Shown here: positions 34,125-46,042 of the stretch, in pieces
Numbering within the stretch: the first letter of the stretch is position 1
How the letters are laid out: every line of letters starts with the position of its first letter
Assembly: GCA_902702965.1 (NCBI GenBank)
Contig: CACRXP010001305.1
Span: forward strand, 1-64,000
Direction of reading: 5' to 3'
Length of the DNA: 64,000 bases
Source of the DNA: Spirometra erinaceieuropaei
Taxonomy: Eukaryota > Platyhelminthes > Cestoda > Diphyllobothriidea > Diphyllobothriidae
Made by a program: the position numbers and the translations under genes
The notes under the pieces: model-generated
Told to the model about the DNA's origin: nothing
Database searches by the model: none
What the model saw: the letters and a program-made list of their open reading frames with translations, nothing else

Positions 34125-34625
34125 CCGAAATGAACACTTAGGTTCCCCTGATTTTATTCATGACACATTTCAACTACTTATTGCAAAAGCAACGCGACCA
34201 CCTTAGTGAATTAAATGCCTTGAGATTCAACAAATAAGACTGTTGATACGGTAACAGAGTTCATATTCGTTGCTAAGGCATTCCATGTGGAGGGGAAGCG
34301 GTCACATGGAAAAGATTCGGGTGAGCCAAATGACGGAGTAATCATTACGCCCACATCCAACGCGGATGACGAGTCGCGGCGATCAACGGAGCGGACGCGG
34401 ACTGACGAGTCATCATAGCGTCAATTACGACCCCAAACGGCGATCACAAGAGCTGTTTAGAATAGTACGCATGTGGTCCCACGGCAGATACGTACTATAA
34501 ATACGGTACTTCTTATGCCTGTCTGTGACTCTCTCTGATGGCGAGTTCGAGGGAGAATTCTGAATGTCAGGCCAATAAATTTCTTGTTCCAGTAATCTTA
34601 ACTTCTTCATCGGAACAGCGTCCTA
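34125..34625 (+). repeat. Dispersed repeat R1, copy with hammerhead-like end
   Basis: About 500 bases align with 37395-37925: shared CCCCTGATTTT and ATGACACA near the start, GCATCCAACGCGGATGAC-like middle (ACATCCAACGC against GCATCCAACAC), GAGCTGTT, CCCACGG, a TATAAATAC/TATAAGTATTGC block, the core, and AATAAATTTCTTGTTCCAGT. The core at about 34530-34573 reads CTGATGG-C-GAGTTC-GAGGGA-GAATTC-TGAA-TGTC-AGGC, with stem II preserved but the catalytic bases mutated. Confidence 0.65.
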
Positions 34626-35197
34626 GGACTCGCATGTTCGCTTCTATCGAACGATTTCACCTGCGTCTATGTGCAGCTCAAAGTCAAATTGCCTCACTTG
34701 TCGAGTAAGGGAGGCTCTGTTGACCGGTTCTCCTTCTGACCATCTTTACAGTTGTTCGTTGGCCACAATCGAAGAATGAGGAGCAAACACCGTAGGTCGA
34801 TGACTTTGGGGCTGTTCCGCACTGACATTTGGTCGCAGACAGGCAGCAAATCTATTCATATCTGCGCACCAGGTGCTCGCACATTTAATTTACCGTGTGA
34901 ACCCAGTTCTCTGGCTCGACTAGCCGGACGATAGCATCGCGTCCGCATGCATCCCCTGCCGTGAATGCCCTCGCTCTCGGTGAGCGTTCGAATAACCGTC
35001 GTTCACCGCTGACTTCCTAAACTCTAGCCCACCGACGCTTTTGCGTTCTTTACCTTCAGACGTGGCTCATTTCTTCCAGGCTCTGTTTCTGACTTTTATT
35101 TGCTAGTCGTGTTATTGTTGACCATTTCACAGGACCGCCAGATGACATCTGCGAACATCAGACTTCTCCTGCCGGACGGACTAATCAGGGCGTAGTA

Positions 35198-35760
35198 ATG
35201 GGGCAGAGTGCAACTGGAAACAATAGACAGTATAGCATCCGCTTCAGTTCCTCTCTCTGCTTAAAACTTTATCAAATGATCCCCGGTCAGGGTAGATGCT
35301 CGACCAATGAGTCACTGTCATTTGCTATCCTTTTCGACATCTCCACCAGCCTCTATCTGCCACATAAAGCTCCAGCCAGAGAAAGCGTCCCAAGCTTTGA
35401 CTTTTCTTCAGGCACCGTCAGTTTGCCTTTCGTCCTGGAGTTCATATGGACCAGCTTCTCGGCAAGCCCAGCCCCCTCCTCGAAATGCGGACACTATCTG
35501 TTGGCATCACAGTACATTTGGCTTTATGGACCGTCAATGGCTCCCTCACTACTTCTTGACTTCCAAACAGGGTCGTTGAGAGCAACGGTTAGGCCCGAAA
35601 GTCAAGAAAATAAATCAAGCTGGTAACCCTTGACGCTCCAACTCTCTATGTTTGCGGCAAAGAGAGTGGTAGATTTATTTTAATCGATGCTGGCGCTTAA
35701 ATCAGTACGGTCAATGCTACACTCAGTGACGATCAGCCCAGCAATTCTCTCTGCCCCTTT
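35198..35760 (+). pseudogene. Ty3/Gypsy gag-protease remnant
   Basis: Two frames carry a decayed gag/protease junction. At about 35487-35580 the sequence reads NADTICWHHSTFGFMDRQW, matching the zinc-knuckle-like C-W-Y-H-x-x-F-G motif ending many flatworm Gypsy gags, with the later Cys lost. At about 35645-35730 LYVCGKESGRFILIDAGA precedes a stop and ISTVNATLSD, matching the protease active site, where DTG has become DAG. Upstream Ser/Pro-rich translation fits gag linker sequence. It is plus strand, opposite to the pol at 29189, so it is a separate, older insertion. Confidence 0.55.
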
Positions 35761-37394
35761 AAGATCGTCAAATTCTTGTTTTCCACCTAGTTACGAGAGC
35801 GCGGAAGCGTTATTTATAAAAAGGCCAGGACGCAGTTTACCACAATGATCTCGTTTTTGTTCCCTGAGTGGGGTCGCATACTATGTCTTTGCCTCTGGCC
35901 CTTTCAGTTCGTCAACTCCTCGTCCCTCATCTGGCCACCTTCGGTTCCCACTAATTGTCCCTGGACATGGGTCTCCTGTTCCACATCCTCTTGGTCATAA
36001 ACTAAAGTGAAGGTCCCTGAATCGTTTTTGGTGCAAAACTCCATACCGCTGATATCTTAACTTTGCTGATTAGAGACAACACCGCCTTCATGAAAAACCG
36101 CTCCTCTCTCTATTGGAGAATCCCTACCTCCGACATATCCTGTCCCTTTTTCGACCCTGATCCTGATCTGACGTCTTCACACTCGCCCGTCTCAGTTTTA
36201 ACACTGGAACTCTGTCACAGCACCTGACGTACGTCATATGTATGACCTTCATCCCGGAAGTATCCTCGCTGCGTAGTCTCGCTGCAGGTGAAGTTGAATT
36301 CGAGCACGCGTTGCTATGTGAAGCAGCCGATACATATTCGGCAATCGTCTTCCACAGAAACATCTTATATTTTTTCTTAACGAATGCGCAAGTTCTAACT
36401 TTGGCTAGGTTGCTGTTTGTGCAGGGTATTGCGAGTACAATGTTCCCATCAAACGCATCATTCTGATGCAGGAGACTTCCCGCTAAGGAGATGACTGTTT
36501 GTATATCTTCTCAAGTTTTGTGCCACTGGTCTGTCACATGACGCTAACACCTTTCTTTAATTTTTTAAATGCTTCAGCTGGCTGGAGCTCCCGCCCTCTT
36601 ATACACTTCCGATATGCACCGATAAGGCAGGTCTATTAAGCTACCTTGCGAAGGATGTTTGTCCAGCAGGCTACAGGACGTGTCTTAGAATTTCAACAAA
36701 AGCCCTCATAGGCAGTTGCAACGTTATCAGTAATAAGCCAGGAGTAGCCATTACCTTTTCTAATCAGTTTTTACCAAAAGACAAACAGGTCAAGTTTTCT
36801 CCTCTGAATATGCTGATTGAATGGAAAGTCAAGCCGTCAGTGAGTGAATTCTTAAAATGTATGTAAATGCGCCCTGAATATCAACTTTCGAAGGTCACCA
36901 AAGCGAGAATAAATTAATTCTGTTCTTCACTGTCCTCATTTTCAAAATGAATCCAGGACCGGCTTAGCAGGTTCTCTCTGGTCGAAGAAGTCTGCTAGAG
37001 GTTACGTGGGATCCATCAGGCGGTTGGGGAGTGGGATTCATTTAAAGGTCAACTGTCGGACTGATGGGTCGTCTAAAGTCGAAACTGAACGTGAACAAAA
37101 CTGCCAAGGCGGATCACTGCTGATAATACGCTGGACACAAAACGACTATAAGAACATAGCTGACACCATAGCATAATTTGTTGGGGGGAATCGCATTCGA
37201 ATTTGGCCCCCTAACATACGCAGGAGGCAATAACAAGCGGATGCCAAATCATCTTCCTACAGTAAATGTTTTTGAAGTTTTCATTACATTCTTGAGCTGG
37301 TCAGCCAGGACACTCACCAAAGACGTGGATACAGGACAGAGAAAAATATATGAGGAAACTACACAGAGCGTTCGGAGACTTGCGTCAGTGAAAA
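35761..37394. other. No gene recognised
   Basis: The rest of the old Gypsy copy is not recognisable. Short ORFs show no domains. Confidence 0.4.
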
Positions 37395-37925
37395 TAGGCC
37401 AGAAATAGACATTTGAGCTCCCCTGATTTTGTCTATGACACACTTAGACTATTTATTGAGAAACGCAACGCGGCTTCCTGAATGACTACATGCCTTGTGC
37501 TCAAATAAATAAGATTGCCGATATGCTGCCGAAGGTCATAGTCAGTACTGACACATTCCCTGTGCATGGAAATCAGTCGGGTAGGAAGGGCGCAGGCGAG
37601 CAAAAATGCCAGTGACAGTGAGTAAAATAGCCATGTAATCGTCACACCTGCATCCAACACAGGGGACTAAATCGTGGTCATTATTGACTTGAACGCTGTC
37701 TAACAAGTCGTCGTCGCATTAAATAATACCCCCAATGGTGATGACGAGAGCTGTTGATTAAAGTAGGTGTGTGACCCCACGGTAGCTGCGTGTTATAAGT
37801 ATTGCACTCCTTGTGTTCCCACAAACGTTGTTTGCGAGTGTCCCTGATGATGGGTTCGAGTGAGAAACCGAAACGTCAGGTCGACAAATTTCTTGTTCTA
37901 GTGGTCGCATCATCGTGTTCTGAAT
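37395..37925 (+). repeat. Dispersed repeat R1 with hammerhead-like end
   Basis: Counterpart of 34125-34625. The core at 37839-37880 has CTGATGA (37844-37850), GGGTTC, GAGTGA, GAAACC, GAAA and CGTC-AGG. All catalytic bases are present; stem II has one mismatch and stem I is weakened (TGTCC against AGGTC). A TATAAGTATTGC stretch lies about 45 bases upstream. Confidence 0.65.
37844..37880 (+). ncRNA. Hammerhead-like core with intact catalytic bases
   Basis: CTGATGA, stem II of six positions with one mismatch, GAAA and CGTC are in register exactly as in the 3105-3148 copy, including the extra base after CTGATGA. Predicted scissile base C37877. Confidence 0.45.
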
Positions 37926-38363
37926 AAATAAGATCTTTTCCCATAAATCTGAATACTAAATGACTTAAGACATATTTTGCCTTCCTTCTGAAATAAATTA
38001 ATAAAATATATTTTCCCATATAAGGTTAGAGGCATAACCCTTGATGACCCTATTTATGTACAATACTTTCACAGATTCGCACTCAAAAATCTGTGGACAT
38101 TTACAGTGTGATCGGATCACAGTACAGTTATAATGACAAAGAAGCTCATCTGTCCACTGTCAATCAGTACGGAAAGATTGCGTATGACAAAGTGTTTTAC
38201 AGAGCTGTCTGTGAGAAGTCGTGCTGTAAAAGCCGGTTTCTGTCGAAAATCAAGCAAGCGAGTTTTGTTTTAAACATGCAAATCGTGAAGGCCGTCACGA
38301 TCTCACTTAGTAGCGAGTTGCATGGTTGGACAGCCCGCTGACTAAGTGAGAACTTCCTTCGTT

Positions 38364-38606
38364 TTAGCTGCCTGCCTTCACTCTTGATGCGTAATTGGTT
38401 TGTACGGGCAAAATAAAAGAGTTCTCCGTTCTTAGTGAGCACCCTTGGCCACGAACAATCCGGAATGTCCGGAGTAGACTACAATTTAGCTGCCTATAAG
38501 AGAAAGAAAATAAACCAAGCAAGTTCAGCCTCTCTTGATAAGACAAATGCTTTAGGCCATCGACCTTCATTGCTCCGCGCTGCACCTGTTCGATGAAGCT
38601 TCTGGC
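38364..38606 (-). pseudogene. LINE reverse transcriptase C-terminal fragment
   Basis: The minus strand encodes VEQVQRGAMKVDGLKHLSYQ followed by ERLNLLGLFSFSYRQL, then LLRTFRIVRGQGCSLR. These match the conserved C-terminal region of CR1/Jockey-like polymerases of flatworms (LEKVQRRATKL, YEERL, LFPLSYRRLRGDLI, TYRI). The fragment sits just left of duplicated block B and has no counterpart left of block A. Confidence 0.65.
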
Positions 38607-39639
38607 ACTCCCTACTCCAAATGGGGTTTTACAAAAACACCAAAAAGTCTCTCGAAGAGTTTGAAGGGGAGAAATACTTTAAATGGACGTGAAGGTACTC
38701 GTTGTTTTCTGAACCATCTTCCTACAGTGTTCTGACGGCATTAGATTCGTGGTCGTCCACACACCCAGATCTTCTTTAATACTTCCGGACAGAACTGTAC
38801 GCTCGCCCTTCTTATGATGTGAAAACTTTATATTCTAGGTTTCCTCTGGAATAATTGGGGATATGTACTTATGCGTCTGTGAAGGGTATGGGAAGGGACT
38901 CCTGATGTCCATAGAATAATGAAACCAATATGAATAACCCCATAAACTTTGCCAGCACAAGTAATTCCAAAAATAAATCCGAATACTAGGGTAGGATTTT
39001 GCTTTACTGTTCACCCGTACACTGTCACACGATCTATTTCTTAATAAATTACTCAGCCTCCGCTCAAGCTAGGTCTGCCTTACTGGCATTCCCTGCCCCG
39101 AATCCACTGTGCGTCGTGAAGTATGTCGTGCAGTTATTACTCACCGAATCAATCCCGACTTACTTGGATGCCCTACGTTACGGTTCACACGCGCACGCTA
39201 CGAAAGTGTGTCGCGTAGGTGTTCATCCAGCCACCAATCTCGTCTGAGTGCAGACTAGATAGCACTTCTAGAATTCGAGTGAGACGGCACTGCAGTTCGA
39301 TACTACCGAGAAACGAGTTGTGCCAACGGCACTCCACTTGTATGACTAACCATGCTGTAACGCTTTGCCGTGTGCGTAACGTGTCAGCGTCCGCAGAAAC
39401 AGCAAGTCCTCTCATTGCAAACAGCCGCAGGGGAAAATTGTTTGTGCTGAATTGTAGGTCGAGAAGTTTGATTAGTGATCGTTGGTTGCCGCCGCCGTCT
39501 CAGGTTCAGGTGGCGTAGAATTGGCCTGTCCATTGTTATTGGTTGGGTCTTTCGCTGACCTCTGCGCACACGGATAGATTTGAAAGATTTTCTATGGTTA
39601 AAAGAGGGTTTATCAATCAGGTTATGGGTATGCTCGGTC

Positions 39640-39960
39640 CGCTGCGGCTGACAGGACTCATAAAATGTTTGCAATGAATACGGAGTATACCGTACGCTAC
39701 ATAGTGGGCATCAATAAACGGGCCGCTGCGGTGCTACTTGATCGGAAATTTCACAGTCATAAGAAATTTTATAATTAGGAAATCAAAAAGTGCCAGATCT
39801 TCATGTATAAACTTAGGAGGTGGCTTAACTTTCGACTGAATGAATATAGAAACAAATGACCCTTGTGCAAATGTTCAATAAAAGGTATTTAGACATATAA
39901 GGACATTGAAAATCAATGGAAAAATGCGAAAATGCCCATTTATTCACTTCTTACCGAAGG
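39640..39960. mobile_element. Partial family T copy inserted in block B only
   Basis: The sequence GTGGGCATCAATAAACGGG to TTTAGACATATAAGGACATTG parallels 42400-42620 of the same family. It is bracketed by two related ~30-base stretches (TCAATCAGGTTATGGGTATG at about 39614 and GGTCAGATTGCGGGTATACT at about 39971). The matching point in block A (about 13080) has a single such stretch and no insert. Confidence 0.55.
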
Positions 39961-40357
39961 TCGTTTGCCGGTCAGATTGCGGGTATACTTGTTCGGTTGC
40001 ACCTTGAGATTCAGTTTAGAACCCTCGCAGGCGACCAGTACTAATACATGTAGAAATTTCAATAAGGATAGGGGAGTCAGTCGTAGATTTGTATAACTTG
40101 GCATCTGGGATCGGATTCATTAGTTATTTAGCCTCTCTAGTATAACGGATCGGCTGCCCTGTCGGTTGACTCGGGCAAGGCTAACCATGAAAGGAAGGTC
40201 ATCCACCCATCTGGTTAGGGGACAAGCGCGGTCGTTGAACCTTGGTGTTCAGTCTAAAATTCTGGCGACCAGTATTCATGCAGGTAAGAATACCGTCTAA
40301 GACATAAGAGATTAGGTAGGCCATTTCTGGCCTGTTTGTCCAGAACCATTATACATA

Positions 40358-40359
<2 letters not shown>

Positions 40360-40390
<31 letters not shown>
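40360..40390. repeat. (AT)n microsatellite
   Basis: About 31 bases of alternating AT in block B, absent from block A. Confidence 0.95.
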
Positions 40391-40394
<4 letters not shown>

Positions 40395-40977
40395 TCAACT
40401 CGACTTTTCCGAAGAGCCTCTTCTATTTTTTCAATATGTATTTATGTTTACTGTATATTCCGTGTGTTTGCAAATAATTTAGGTCGCTTTTTCTGGACAA
40501 AGTTTCAACTGGTTAAGCCTGAGTCACTTTTACGACAGATGAATACGCAGATTAGAAAAGTAGCTGGGCAGATAATGAAAAATGTTAACTAACACCTTAC
40601 ATTGTCGATGACGGAATTTGAACTTGGACGCAGTAAATGACGGGATAGCTTGTCAGACTGGAGCTGTTAAAGGGGCTGTCATCTCATACACCGCTTCCGA
40701 ACTCGCCTCCAATCGTCCTGACATTGTCCTGCCTTTGGGGCCTCGTGGAGAAGGGAGGAGAGTGCGCGGCAGTGGCCTCAATTCGAACTCGTTCACCTTA
40801 ATGTTACCAGTGTTGCGTTCATTCCGTGTTCCACACGGTGGACGTCCTGTTATCGATTGCAAGAGAGTGCGACTAATGTTGCGCAGGTCACCTCTGCTGC
40901 GTCCACTCCGTGTGACACACAGTGGACGTAATCACTCACGGCGGTCGAATTCTCCTGAAGTGGTCCCTTATCTGTGA

Positions 40978-41022
40978 TTGTCCCTGAGGACGGGTTCGAG
41001 TCAGATTTAGAGGAGTCAGCTC
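40978..41022 (+). ncRNA. Hammerhead-like repeat core, degenerate (block B)
   Basis: TGTCC-CTGAGGA-C-GGGTTC-GAGTCA then a decayed 3' half ending GTCAGC. It is orthologous to 14062-14104. A further worn copy lies at about 41608-41650, matching 14685-14730 in block A. Confidence 0.4.
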
Positions 41023-41129
41023 AATTAACTTCTTGTTTGCGCTATCGTTTATTCTGCTTCTTTTTCCTCCTCTTCTTCTTCTTCTTCTTCTTCTGAGTGA
41101 TGTTGTATCTATGATAGGCGGGCATTCGT

Positions 41130-41405
41130 GGATCGCCTTACAGAGCATACTCAATTCGTTGTGCGTTGGGGCTCGCTTTAGAGCCCCGCAAACTGTCGAA
41201 CTGCGACTATCGATATATGTAGGGAGAGAGAGAGAGAGAGCGAGACTGGACTTATGTCCGAAATGACGTGGTCTTGAGCCCCAGACATTTTGAAGCCTGG
41301 CTTTAGGCAAGGCTGGCTGTCGACATGCAATAAGCTAGAAATGGCCATCTCAGTCTCCCTTGACTTCGCCTGTAGTCTTTCTCTGCATACACTAGTATTG
41401 CAGCT
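41130..41405 (+). mobile_element. SINE, degenerate, copy B
   Basis: AGAAATGGCCATCTCAGTCT and the CATACACTAGTATTGC stretch match the block A SINE at 14195-14460. An (AG)n run lies in its head region near 41223-41240. Confidence 0.6.
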
Positions 41406-41920
41406 TGTTTTTTGCGCGCTGCCGAAAACAACATGCATTTTTATTTGAAAACCCAGAGTAGGGCAAAAAACATGAAGCGGGAATGGAAATTATTCAAAAA
41501 ACTCTCGACTAAAAGTATACTTTATGCGAAGACGGAAAGCCTGCGATCGAAGTAAGGAGGCAAGTTCCAAGGCCTCCTTATTTTTGACGGTATTTGCTTA
41601 GGAGTTCGAGAAACATTTCAAAATTTCGGACTAATAAACGCCTTAGTAAAGCGACAGAATATCCTTCTTCTGCGAAAACATACGTTCCCAAGTCGTAGAC
41701 ATATATCGAACTAGACACTTCAGGATTTTAAAAGAATTTGAGGAGGACGGAAATTATAACGATTATATTTTGAAGTTTAAAAGTTTTAATCTACCAAGAT
41801 GCCATTTGCATTTTACCAAGTGACCGGAATGATTTCACTGCAACCAACGAGTACACTCCGATTCGTCTGTTTGTATCGCTTAGTTTTCTCTTAGAGTCAA
41901 TACATGCTCCAAATTATAGC

Positions 41921-42866
41921 CAGTGGCCGGTTTCGTGAAATGTGAATCTAAATTCTGAAATACATTTTTTATTGGGAAGGATTATTTCAGTAGGGTTGTC
42001 ATACCGTTTGTTTTGCGGCATAATCCCACGGTACTTTATACGAGCTTTCGAATACACATTTTGGCCGCCTGTAAGAATCGCACTCGGAAAAAATAACATT
42101 AATGTAGTGCGTAGTTTTTCTGTTGGTTTTCGATGTCCTTATATATTCAAGCATTTTTCCTAGAAATAACGAACAAAGATATTCCTTATTACGTTCAGTT
42201 GATAGAAACGTACGCCTTCTGATAACCCCATACACGAACAGAGGGTGTCTGTTGGCTCAGAATGCTTTTTTAATCCGTGAATAATTCCGATCCCGACCTG
42301 CCGTCCATTTGTTTTTAGTGTGCATGCTGTACACGTTCTTCTGAGGAGATCATAATTCCTCTTTGCTAATAGGAAAGTTCCTGACAGGGTCCACAAAATG
42401 TTTACAATTAATATGGGCCATATCGTATGCTTTCTAATGTGCCTCAATAAACGCACCGCCGCGATGCTACTTGATTGGACCTTGCATGCTTATAAGAAAT
42501 CCCTTAATTGGAAAAACATAATATACCCTTTTTCCATGTAGAAGCATGGAAGAAGCCTTGGTTTTTGACCAAATAGATGAAGGAAAAACCTTTTTTGAGA
42601 ATATGTTCAATAGAATGTTTTTAAACCTATAAGAACATCGACAATCAATGGAAAAATAAAAAGCTACACGTGTATCCACTTTTATCGAGTGCAGTTCTTT
42701 CAGGCGACCATAATGAAGTGTCTTTGAAAGCCATCATTCTGTTGTGCCTGCTCTGTCATTGGATTATGCCGCAAGATGAGCAATAAGTCAACCCCACTAA
42801 AGTAATCCTTCCTTATCGAAAACCCATTCCAGCATTTGGGTTAACATTTCTTGACATTGGTTACTG
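41921..42866. mobile_element. Long-inverted-repeat DNA element (family T), complete, block B
   Basis: It starts CAGTGGCCGGTTTCGTGAAA and ends ...TTGACATTGGTTACTG, with the arms inverted copies of each other (for example TTTTGCGGCATAATCCCA near 42013 against TGGATTATGCCGCAAGAT near 42760). About 946 bp, non-coding. Confidence 0.75.
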
Positions 42867-45800
42867 TGCTAGTGGACACGTCGCGTCCAAGATAACTAAT
42901 TAGGTGCGCTGAATGATCCGTTCCGACCAAATTATCGATGTCTTACTCACTGGCCTGCTCAACTATTTATTCGAAGTCATCAAGATGTCCGACGGAGACA
43001 GTGTATAACATGGCCGGAAATAAGTATGTGGAAGAAAGGTAACCAAATATCTGGGTTAATTCACAACTATTGTTCTTAAGATTTCTGGAAGAATACGTTG
43101 AAACAGATAATCATTGACAGATTTTAGATGGCATTTATGCAACGATGCTAACGGTACGGACTGACGAGAGGCTAATGAGGTGTATGCATCGCAATCCGCA
43201 AACAGTACTTTCTACATCGTAAAAAGAAGGTTGACTTCAAACTTCTTTACTTAAGACGGAAAAATATTTTAAAGAAACATTTTTTGAGGACAAGTATGCG
43301 GCTTTTGTTGTCGTGGTCGAATCAAAATCATGAACAAACCTGTTTAGATTGGGCTAGGGAGGGATTTACATGGTTCTTTCCCACGGGTCGAAGTTATTTA
43401 AACTGATGCTCCACGATTCCGGGGTAGGAGGGTTGCTGGATGAGTCCAGATATGGAGGTCAAAGAGCGAACGATTCCGTGACGAAATAAGTTTTTCGAAG
43501 GGGCTAGATAATGGAGGCTGCGTGAGTGTTTCGCAGCTGTTGGAAACTCAGAAAAGGCACTCAGGCTCTCCTTTAAGAGAACATTAGTGGCTTGTGCTAC
43601 AAAGAGGTACTGTAATTGCGTTTAATTTCGACATGCTTAAACCTACCGGGACGGACATATAACGATGAAAACACACCGGTCTGGTGACACCCTACCGTTT
43701 AGGATTTTGGAAACTCATCTGTCATGATCGGTCGTAATCGTACCCCTAGTTTGTGCAATCTTAGCAGTCCATATAGTCTGGGAATATGCGGCCCTACGGG
43801 CGGTTTTAACGGCCAGCTAGATCGTTCAACATTAACCTAGTTGGGCATGATTCGCGCATTTTCAGCAGATGATTCCCACGACGCCGGAGTTACAAGTGCC
43901 TTGTCATCTTAGACTTGTTTTTTGGAAATGCCCAGAGTGGGATAAATCTAAAACTAAATCCTGACTTAAATCGATCGATGGAAGAACGAGTCGGGACGGA
44001 AAATAGTGGTTGGATTTTTATAAATTCTGCACGTTTCAACATGAATCCATTTAGCTTTAATTAAGATGCGAAACCGCCTGCAGCCGCTTCACTAACAAGA
44101 CTTTGTCCGATGACGACACTGGCTGAGAAATTTCGAAGATGGTCAGGATATTAGACCTACAGATGAAGAGTTGATTGGTCGTCTGGAATTCGTAAACTTG
44201 TGTTCAAAATACAAATAATCTTCATTTCTTTACCCCTGTTGACGAGTCCACCTTATAGTACGACTTTTGGAGACAGGTTTACCCCAAAACTTACACTAAT
44301 TTGGTTTGTGTTCGAGAATTATTCATGATGCCTTAATACAAGAAGTCAGAAAAAAGAAAACATTGTACCGCAAAACATTGTACATTTTCTATAGCATCTC
44401 TGAGAAGAGCAAAAGAGGGCAACCTCGTCAAGTTAATTTGCATAGCTTTTATGGAATAAAGTTCTTCTATGACGGGCAGTGTGTCAGGCTTGGTATCACC
44501 ACTCAGACTGCCAAAGTTCATCGCAATAACGACTTGGTAATTTTAACGCGGACAACCAAACTCCGGTAGTTAATTAAAATTGGGTTAGGTTGTCCCAAAC
44601 GGGGATTTCAACAAAATTAGGGTAAACGATGATGCAACTACCAGAATAAAACGGCAAAAGCATCGACATCTGTGGTAAATTTATTTTGCGTCGACGCAAT
44701 TATTATACAAACAAAAAGCACGAGCCCTTTAAGGTCTGAAGACTTCGTCAAATGACTTTATTATTTTTGATACACCGGGGGCTACTCCTGTCATCCATTT
44801 GGACATTCAAATGAGTCTCAAGCAAACAGTGGTGGCAAGAGGTCTTGAAACTATTGAAGATGCCATGAGGTGATTGCAGAAGGGCGAAGTAAGTTAAGAG
44901 GCTGCATCAATAAAGTTATTCAGGTGCATTAAAAATGATTTACTCACGACATTTTCTCGGATGCGGAACTGTGACTGAGCCTCATCTTGAGATCGAGATT
45001 AGACGGCTTATACTGCTAAAGGAATTTAGTTGTCTTTGGGTGGGCGATAATAAATTTATTTCTATATTTTTTATAGTGGTAGTGCATGAAGATAAAATCC
45101 CTAAAATCGGGATTTAAATTTGATTTTGACTCTTATAATAGGATGGGCTGCGCCGGCTAGGAAAATTTGGTATCAAGCAGGGTTACATGTGGAGATTTCC
45201 ATAAAGGAGTATTTAGAAGACGGAATACTATGGTATTCGCTATCTAAGCAGTGTTACACAAGCCACTGGCACCAAAACTCCTCTTCAGTCACCTAACTAC
45301 GGTTCTCTCAGCGACCCCGAGCTGCATGTACACACGAAATGCATATTCAGGGCCCATTTTCGCCCCTCAGCGGAATAACAGTCTTGTTTTAAATGATTAC
45401 TAACTTATTGGATCATTTGAACCTCCTCCTGCAAAATGACCAGGTTGCAGGGGCCTTTTTTGCGGCTTTCAGAGAGCCTATTACTTAAGGGTTAGCACGT
45501 GGAAGGCACGCGTAGACATCAAGTTTGCCAACTTAACTATCTCGAGGGACTGTCGAGTGAGGAAAGAAAGCGCCTTTAAAAGCTCGCAGGGCTCCGCATT
45601 ATAGTGGGATTCACCATTACGTCATACCTACTCTTCTGGCATCGAGGACACTCATGGAGCAGAGTGGCTAATCCGTGCATCTTAGGCTCTACGAACTTGC
45701 CCGTACGTCCTAAGCAATTCTGTTTTCCCATCTGGGCATAGAAGACAGGAACTGTTGACCACAGGCTGAAGATAAACTAGTTTTTTTTAAGAAATAAGGG

Positions 45801-46042
45801 TTAGGCTTACAGCTGCTGACGGGCAATTGCATTAGTAGGTAAAACAAATAATGGTACAGTAGAACTTTACAAAACGGAATGAAATTTTGTACCGCAGTGT
45901 AAATATTTGCGAAATGTTGAAAAATGAGCAAAAACCAAAACATGGCAATTATACCAAAAAAACATTCTACTGTCAGCAGTGAGGAAACATGTCCAATCCT
46001 TCATTTACTTTGATTTACAGTGTTCCCTGTTCCGGACTCTTT
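42867..46042. other. Duplicated non-coding sequence, no gene recognised
   Basis: Parallel to 15487-19597 in block A. The 3' flank of the glutamate-rich gene occupies the right end. No ORF is conserved between the copies outside that gene. Confidence 0.55.
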
